DNA of 14,240 nucleotides from Chloromonas sp. AAM2 (taxonomy: Eukaryota > Chlorophyta > Chlorophyceae > Chlamydomonadales > Chlamydomonadaceae). This document shows, piece by piece, positions 10,364 through 14,240 of this stretch (position 1 is its first letter; each line of letters opens with the position of its first letter). The stretch spans positions 781-15,020 of the forward strand of contig QAXH01005053.1 in the NCBI GenBank assembly GCA_004335635.1, given 5' to 3'. Position numbers and translations under genes: made by a program. The notes under the pieces were generated by a model. It had not been told where the DNA came from. It ran no database searches and saw only the letters and a list, made by a program, of their open reading frames with translations.

Positions 10364-10459
10364 CATCATGGATGATGCATGATGCGGGTATGCAGCATGC
10401 GGGCATGCATGATGCGGGCATGCATGATGCGGGGATGCAGCATGCGGGGATGCAGCATC
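10364..10459. repeat. 15-bp minisatellite (atgatgcgggcatgc type)
   Basis: Five contiguous 15-bp units run from 10379 to 10453, with atg/agc and t/c/g variants, plus partial units at both ends. Many units contain gcatgc, so the array is locally palindromic. Confidence 0.9.
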
Positions 10460-11267
10460 AAAAGTATGAGGGGAGTTGCATTGCGTGTTGATGGAGCGGT
10501 CTGTACATGCATAGTAACGTGAATGCGCATGCCCATGGGATTCATGCACAAATGAATTTCAACGTTGGTGTAGATAGGTCTTTGGGCAGGCGTGAGAGGC
10601 TTGGCGCATGCATGCTGTCAGAACATTGATTCGTCGCAAGGATGAATGCGAGGTAACCAGGAGAGCACAGGTAAAGCTCTCTTGCCCCTTTGTTGAGAAC
10701 ATGAAATGATTACTGAGACAGAACTAGTGTGTGAGGGACTGGAAAGCATCTCAAGCTTGACTTTGAATACCGTAGCTAGTACGACATGAGGTGCAGCTGG
10801 AACAGTGCCACCCTCAGGTTTGAGTGAGAGTGTCAGATGTGTACATGTGCAAGAGCATGAGTTGACCTTTAAGGTGTTGCATGGTGGTATGAGTGAGTTG
10901 TCGAGAACGGCACAAGCATGCCAGGCAAAGCCAGCCCTGCTTTCTTTTCCGAGCATTGGTTCAGGTGCAGACAGAGCTGGAACAGTGCTGCTCTCCTTCC
11001 TTTACAGCTATGTATGAAGCGTCGAATTCACCACAAGGATTACATCATATTTTTTCCGAATAACTTCATGTCACTTGAAAGGACTGACTGCCTTGCAATG
11101 CATGCCATAATTCTACATGTATGAGGCGTGTATGAGGCAAAAAGACAAAGGTTTGCCCGTTCTTGACAACCGACCATGTAACTAATCACATGGAAATCCA
11201 TGGTTTGAGTTGGGGGTGTTCGTTCAACTGCGTCTGCGGCTTGGTCGAGTGTTATAATTGTGAGCCT
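10460..11267. other. Intergenic stretch, no recognisable gene
   Basis: Only short open frames without domain-like sequence are present. A 14-base word, agctggaacagtgc, occurs near 10796 and again near 10977. No RNA gene or terminator is evident. Confidence 0.5.
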
Positions 11268-11336
11268 GCAATCGGCAGAGTACTCTGCCTGGTACTCTGT
11301 CGTTGCAACGGTCTGCAACAGTAAGCGCTGCCAACA
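11268..11336 (-). pseudogene. Possible remnant of a Ty1/Copia retrotransposon RNase H domain
   Basis: The minus-strand frame reads CWQRLLLQTVATTEYQAEYS followed by ADC. Copia RNase H domains carry a motif of the form W-x3-L-x-Q-T-V-A-x-S-T-T-E-A-E-Y-x-A (family knowledge), so spacing and key residues agree well over about 20 positions. Downstream, the frame stays open but the expected D-N and H-I-D blocks are not convincingly there. Upstream RT sequence is not recognisable. If real, it is a very short, decayed fragment; chance similarity is not excluded. Confidence 0.35.
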
Positions 11337-11785
11337 GTTGGTCTATATTGCTTGTGCCTACTGTTCATTCTTTTTCAAATGCGTGGTTGGTCTTTACGCC
11401 ATCTCCTGTTCCACTTGTGGGACGATACAGACATAAACACACACACACACACACGCCTGCTGAGACTCGAGAGGATGAGAATGCTGCCTGTCATGCACAC
11501 GTGCATCTTGGAATACAAAAAGTGTTCTTTCTTCCAGTCCTCATGGCTTTGCTGCTGAGCTGTCAGGTGTACTATCTCATCGAGCTGGTGCGTGTGTTGC
11601 AGGATGCCCTCCGTTGTGTATGAAAAGCAGTATGCATGTACTGCACGAGGCTCTCTGAATCCCCAACACTCATGGCCTATGCGGGTCCGCTATCCTGATG
11701 CAACGTCTTTCTATATCTAAAAGTCCCTGTTGCAAGGAGTGAAGTTCAGGTGAACTAACAGTGCAGTACAGGACATAGTGTAAAC
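11337..11785. other. Intergenic stretch with a (ca)n run, no recognisable gene
   Basis: A CA microsatellite lies at 11436-11454. The open frame around it (11303-11623, plus) shows no domain-like sequence. I see nothing else supportable. Confidence 0.5.
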
Positions 11786-11805
11786 TAAACCCTAACCCTA
11801 ACCCT
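11786..11805. repeat. Interstitial telomere-type repeat, (CCCTAA)n
   Basis: The stretch taaaccctaaccctaaccct holds three cccta units, two of them in the TTAGGG-type register and one flanked by an extra A (TTTAGGG-like). No longer array surrounds it, so it is interstitial, unless it marks an old fusion or repaired break. Confidence 0.7.
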
Positions 11806-11871
11806 GCATGCTTCCTGGGCCGGTGCCAAACCCACCATCGTTGCGTTCACCTGGTCCACCTTGCAGGTAAT

Positions 11872-11988
11872 CTAAATACTATGAGACACTGTCTGTAGCT
11901 GTTCTGCAGTGAGCTTAGTGGTCTTCCTGCGCTTCTCCCGTTGTCGCTGGGCCCGGTTGGTACGCTTGCACACGATCGTTCTCCACAT
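11872..11988 (-). CDS. Short ORF for a basic peptide, left arm of a head-to-head repeat
   Basis: ATG at 11988 opens a 38-codon frame beginning MWRTIVCKRTNRAQRQREKR and ending at TAG 11874-11872. The product is unrecognised and strongly Arg/Lys/Gln rich, like the basic part of a nucleic-acid-binding protein. The plus-strand copy starting at 12018 encodes almost the same peptide. Differences between the copies include several third-position changes (ACG/ACC, CGT/CGC, ACC/ACA) and CGG/AGG, which suggests past coding constraint. It may be one exon of a larger gene or a mobile-element fragment. Confidence 0.4.
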   Translation of the reverse strand: MWRTIVCKRTNRAQRQREKRRKTTKLTAEQLQTVSHSI

Positions 11989-12083
11989 GTCGCCCAGGAG
12001 TTACACACTCCAAGTGAAGAACCATCGTGTGCAAGCGCACAAGGCAGGCCCAGTGCCAAAGGGAGAAGCGCAGGAGGGCAACT
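11923..12083. repeat. Imperfect inverted repeat, arms about 65 bp, spacer about 25-30 bp
   Basis: The left arm (about 11923-11987) and the reverse complement of the right arm (about 12014-12083) share blocks such as cctgcgcttctccc, ctgggcc and cgcttgcacacgat. A transcript from either strand could form a long hairpin. The coding-style differences between arms favour duplication of a coding segment over a classical MITE. Confidence 0.65.
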
Positions 12084-12113
12084 ACCAACCCAGTTGCAAA
12101 AGAGGTACAGTAA
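12018..12113 (+). pseudogene. Second copy of the basic-peptide module, right arm of the head-to-head repeat
   Basis: The frame reads RTIVCKRTRQAQCQREKRRR and then ATTNPVAKE before a TAA at 12111-12113. A TGA at 12015-12017 lies immediately upstream in frame and there is no ATG, so it cannot be a stand-alone gene. A gtacag after the final GAG could serve as a splice donor. It is an inverted, diverged match (about 80 percent by eye) to 11912-11985. Confidence 0.4.
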
Positions 12114-12567
12114 AATGGATTGAGTTGGAGTGGCAAAAAATTCAAAATACAAGGGTTTGGAGCACCAACTTCAATTTCATCCATTTCCAGCATGTGTATC
12201 ACGGCCTGTTTAACATTCGCCACCCTCACGTGCTGGCCATATTCTGTCCTGGCCATGTGGTAGGTGTGGAGCACAGTTCAATGCAAGGGGGTAGGAGGTA
12301 TGAAACGTAGTAAGTGGGACGGCCTTTGTGATGTGTGTGATGTTAGGGCCAGGTGTTGGAGCTAGCCTGTGTGTGCAAATGCGAGGGCCGTGTGTGTGGC
12401 ATGTACATCCAGTGTGCGATTATCGGAATGATGTAATGTGGATGCAAGGAGAGGGGTGAGAGGATCACGCATTCACGCTGGGGTTCAAAAGGCCAGCAGA
12501 CAGTGTATGTGTGTAAACAGTCATTCCAGAGAACACCCGAAGTCATGCAATTGTTACCCAACGACCG
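12114..12567. other. Stretch without a recognisable gene
   Basis: A minus-strand frame across 12274-12135 has protein-like composition (it includes YGQHVRVANVKQAVIHMLEM) but no family resemblance and no confirmed splice partners. It adjoins the basic-peptide ORF region on the same strand, so it could belong to the same decayed gene. Confidence 0.35.
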
Positions 12568-12616
12568 CATCACATGACGGCTCACATGACAGCTCGCATG
12601 ACAGCTCGCATGACAC
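12568..12616. repeat. 12-bp minisatellite (ctcgcatgacag type)
   Basis: Contiguous units lie at 12581-12592, 12593-12604 and 12605-12616, preceded by a diverged copy. The units are near-identical, with one or two substitutions. Confidence 0.85.
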
Positions 12617-12640
12617 AAGCATAACATGCACGCCACTGGA

Positions 12641-12706
12641 CGTGGTTGCCACATATCTTGTGGTGGACGTGGTTGCCACATATCTTGTGGTGGACGTGGT
12701 TGCCAT
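12641..12706. repeat. 27-bp minisatellite (2.4 copies), open in frame as a 9-residue repeat
   Basis: Units lie at 12641-12667 and 12668-12694, with a partial unit to 12706. Because 27 is a multiple of 3, the plus frame encodes repeated VDVVATYLV and continues open into the third basic-peptide copy. The unit sequence is unrelated to the 27-bp array at 1024. Confidence 0.85.
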
Positions 12707-12711
12707 CCTGG

Positions 12712-13155
12712 GACGGATCCGGAGGCGCAGCGCCATGAAGCGCACAAGGCCCAGCGCAGGAGGGCAACCAGCAGAAAAGAGAGGGCAGGGAAGAGGCTGC
12801 AGGTTGTATCAGACCAGGGCGAGTGCATGAACGGCCGACCGACCTGGGAGTTCCTCAGGCAGGTTTACTTAAAGGTAGGACGTGGATAGCACCGTTCTCA
12901 AGCATGCTGTAAGGGCCCCGCTCCTGTAAGAAGACAGCTGGGTGCTTAATGCCTGCCATACAGGGCGGTAAGCCACAGATGCACGAGCGGCCGGTAATGG
13001 GGCACTTGATGGATGTCCTGCCATGCACCACAAGGCTTCTAAACTGCATTGCGGTCTCAACCCTCAGCCACCTACATGGCGGCGATCATGCCCGATATAC
13101 AGCGGTTGTCATAACCATAGATGGAAGAGCGGCTGAGCATGCTGCACTTGTTGAT
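12712..13155 (+). pseudogene. Possible two-exon coding remnant containing a third basic-peptide copy
   Basis: A plus-strand frame from about 12712 to 12874 includes KAQRRRATSRKERAGKRLQ and then VSDQGECMNGRPTWEFLRQV, ending YLK at a gtagga donor. After a cag acceptor near 12961-12963, the frame continues in phase as GGKPQMHERPVMGHLMDVLP and CTTRLLNCIAVSTLSHLHGG. Composition looks protein-like but I recognise no family. The segment 12735-12770 is related to the module at 12018-12092 but has lost about 19 bases, so its frame is broken relative to that copy. Status as gene or fragment cannot be settled from this window. Confidence 0.3.
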
Positions 13156-13212
13156 CATCATCATCATTACATAGCTTCTCATGGTTCAACCCACGGTACC
13201 GCAGGACCAACC

Positions 13213-13690
13213 AGCTAGGCGCTCAGCAGCAGCCAACATCCCCATCCCAAGCAAAGCACTTGTTGATGATATGCAAGAATCAGTGAAATTGTCAGAGGTC
13301 GTGTGTGCAGTAACGGTATCTGCACTTCACGACAGCATTACCAGTGCAAGCTTTTCAGACAGCAGTTGGTAGATACTTGTGATGGGTTGCATGGCATGGA
13401 CGTGGAACACCCCTCCGCCAGCAGCCCACACCAGCCTGCCTGTAGCCAGGCCTGGCCTTGAGCTAAGAGCATTCAATGATTGCGGCCGAGCTGCCCAGGT
13501 TGTGGCCGTATCATGGGCCATGGGTACACGGACGTTCCACACCCAGTTCAGCACCATTGCAGCAAGGTCTGTGCAGTGACCCATGAACATGCGGGCTTGT
13601 CGCAATGTCTTTTGATGCTCAACAGCGGTGAAGTCACACCTGGTAATGTGGGGGCATATGAAACTCTCACTGGCCAGCCATCAGAGAATA
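13213..13690. other. Stretch without a confirmed gene
   Basis: A plus frame after a cag at 13202-13204 (DQPARRSAAANIPIPSKALV onward to TAG near 13372) and a minus frame at 13605-13327 both look partly protein-like but contradict each other or lack splice partners. I name no product. Confidence 0.3.
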
Positions 13691-13732
13691 TTCAATTAGT
13701 TAGTGATAGAGGCATAAATCAACAAGGTTGAA

Positions 13733-13790
13733 CGCTCACACTGGCCAACTGAGCTACAACTGGTGTGGGCATGTAGATTGAGATTTCACG
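13733..13790 (-). repeat. tRNA-derived SINE-like unit 1 (A-box)
   Basis: On the minus strand, TAGCTCAGTTGG (13756-13745) is a perfect tRNA D-arm/A-box-like sequence followed by CCAGTGTGAGC. The expected T-arm distance is not kept, so this is not a functional tRNA. It is about three-quarters identical to unit 2, which lies 182 bases away. Confidence 0.6.
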
Positions 13791-13886
13791 ATCAGACAAT
13801 CCTAAACAACCAGAGGTGAGTTTCAATCCTCTTCTTACATACTTTTAGAGAACAGATAGGTTACTAAGATAGTCTATTAAGGTTGA

Positions 13887-13975
13887 GGAGTTCAACCTTG
13901 TCTGCGTTCAGTGCTGTTCACACTTGCCAACCGAGTTACGATTGGCGTGGGAATGTATATTGAGGATTTGCATTG
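13887..13975 (-). repeat. tRNA-derived SINE-like unit 2 (A-box and B-box)
   Basis: On the minus strand, an A-box-like TAACTCGGTTGG (13938-13927) is followed about 40 bases later by the B-box-like AGGTTGAACTCC (13898-13887). That spacing is what an internal RNA polymerase III promoter in a tRNA has. Acceptor-stem pairing is not evident, so a tRNA-derived SINE head is more likely than a working tRNA. Confidence 0.6.
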
Positions 13976-14057
13976 GCCAGCAATCCACGATTAGAAAACA
14001 CTGGCTCTAGCAAGGAGAGGCAGGGGTGCCCCACTCGCAACTTAGACCGTGTTGCTA

Positions 14058-14155
14058 GTGATGACATTCGAACTTTGTACCCTGCTACCAGTGAGCTTTC
14101 TCGGCTTAACGATTGTCAGGCGCGTAATTGTTGGAGAGATACTGTGTCTACCTGC
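14058..14155 (-). repeat. tRNA-related dispersed repeat, second copy
   Basis: The reverse complement matches 6173-6269 at about 93 percent. On the minus strand it contains AAGCTCACTGGTAGCAGGG, like a D-arm, and AAAGTTCGAATG, like a T-arm/B-box core, but too close together for a tRNA. It shares strand and neighbourhood with the two SINE-like units at 13733 and 13887. Confidence 0.65.
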
Positions 14156-14240
14156 CATGTAATGGTGATGGTAATGAAAAAAAGAAGTTTGCCAGTTCTG
14201 GGACAATTTTGGGACCGACACTGGAACCTGTGTGTTTGTG

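Noticed and set aside
10379..10459. CRISPR-like array
   Set aside because: Units are contiguous 15-mers without spacers in a eukaryotic context; it is a minisatellite.
11303..11623. 106-codon plus-strand open frame
   Set aside because: It crosses a CA microsatellite, starts with a doubtful initiator and shows no domain-like sequence.
13327..13605. Minus-strand frame with VWNVRVPMAHDTATTW resembling a WD40 blade
   Set aside because: A single weak resemblance with no repeat of the pattern and no splice partners.

Overview
This is nuclear DNA from a eukaryote with intron-rich genes, most likely a green alga. The genes have many short exons split by introns of about 150 to 570 bases, the introns are full of microsatellites, and there are tRNA-derived repeat pieces and one short run of CCCTAA telomere-type repeats. 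A chlorophyte of the Chlamydomonadales type fits best. That placement is an inference from style, not from a marker gene. There is a 3-base N gap at 1604-1606.

Layout. (1) Positions 102-2922, minus strand: the 5' part of a SWR1/SRCAP/PIE1-type chromatin-remodelling ATPase gene. Four exons are visible: a long acidic N-terminal exon, an HSA domain split over three exons, and the GQTEKYS post-HSA segment. The helicase domain lies beyond the left edge. The last visible exon carries a 47-bp tandem repeat across its splice donor and has a decayed partial copy just upstream. (2) Positions 2923-3325: a compact divergent promoter region of about 400 bp. (3) Positions 3326-9707, plus strand: a complete 13-exon gene for a BTB-BACK protein of about 727 residues whose C-terminal half looks like an F5/8C (discoidin-like) fold. 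All twelve GT-AG junctions keep the reading frame. (4) Positions 9708-14240: no intact gene. This tract holds minisatellites, an interstitial telomeric stretch, a weak Copia RNase H remnant, a head-to-head pair of related basic-peptide ORFs with a third decayed copy, a possible two-exon coding remnant, and tRNA-derived SINE-like sequence. One SINE-like piece is about 93 percent identical, in inverted orientation, to a stretch inside an intron of the BTB gene.

Functionally, the two real genes are a histone-exchange remodeller (H2A.Z deposition) and a probable CUL3-type ubiquitin-ligase adaptor. They share an intergenic region but I see no evidence that they act in one pathway. No prokaryotic operon, CRISPR array or defence system is present. 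The least explained element is the repeated basic-peptide module at 11872-12113 and 12735-12876.
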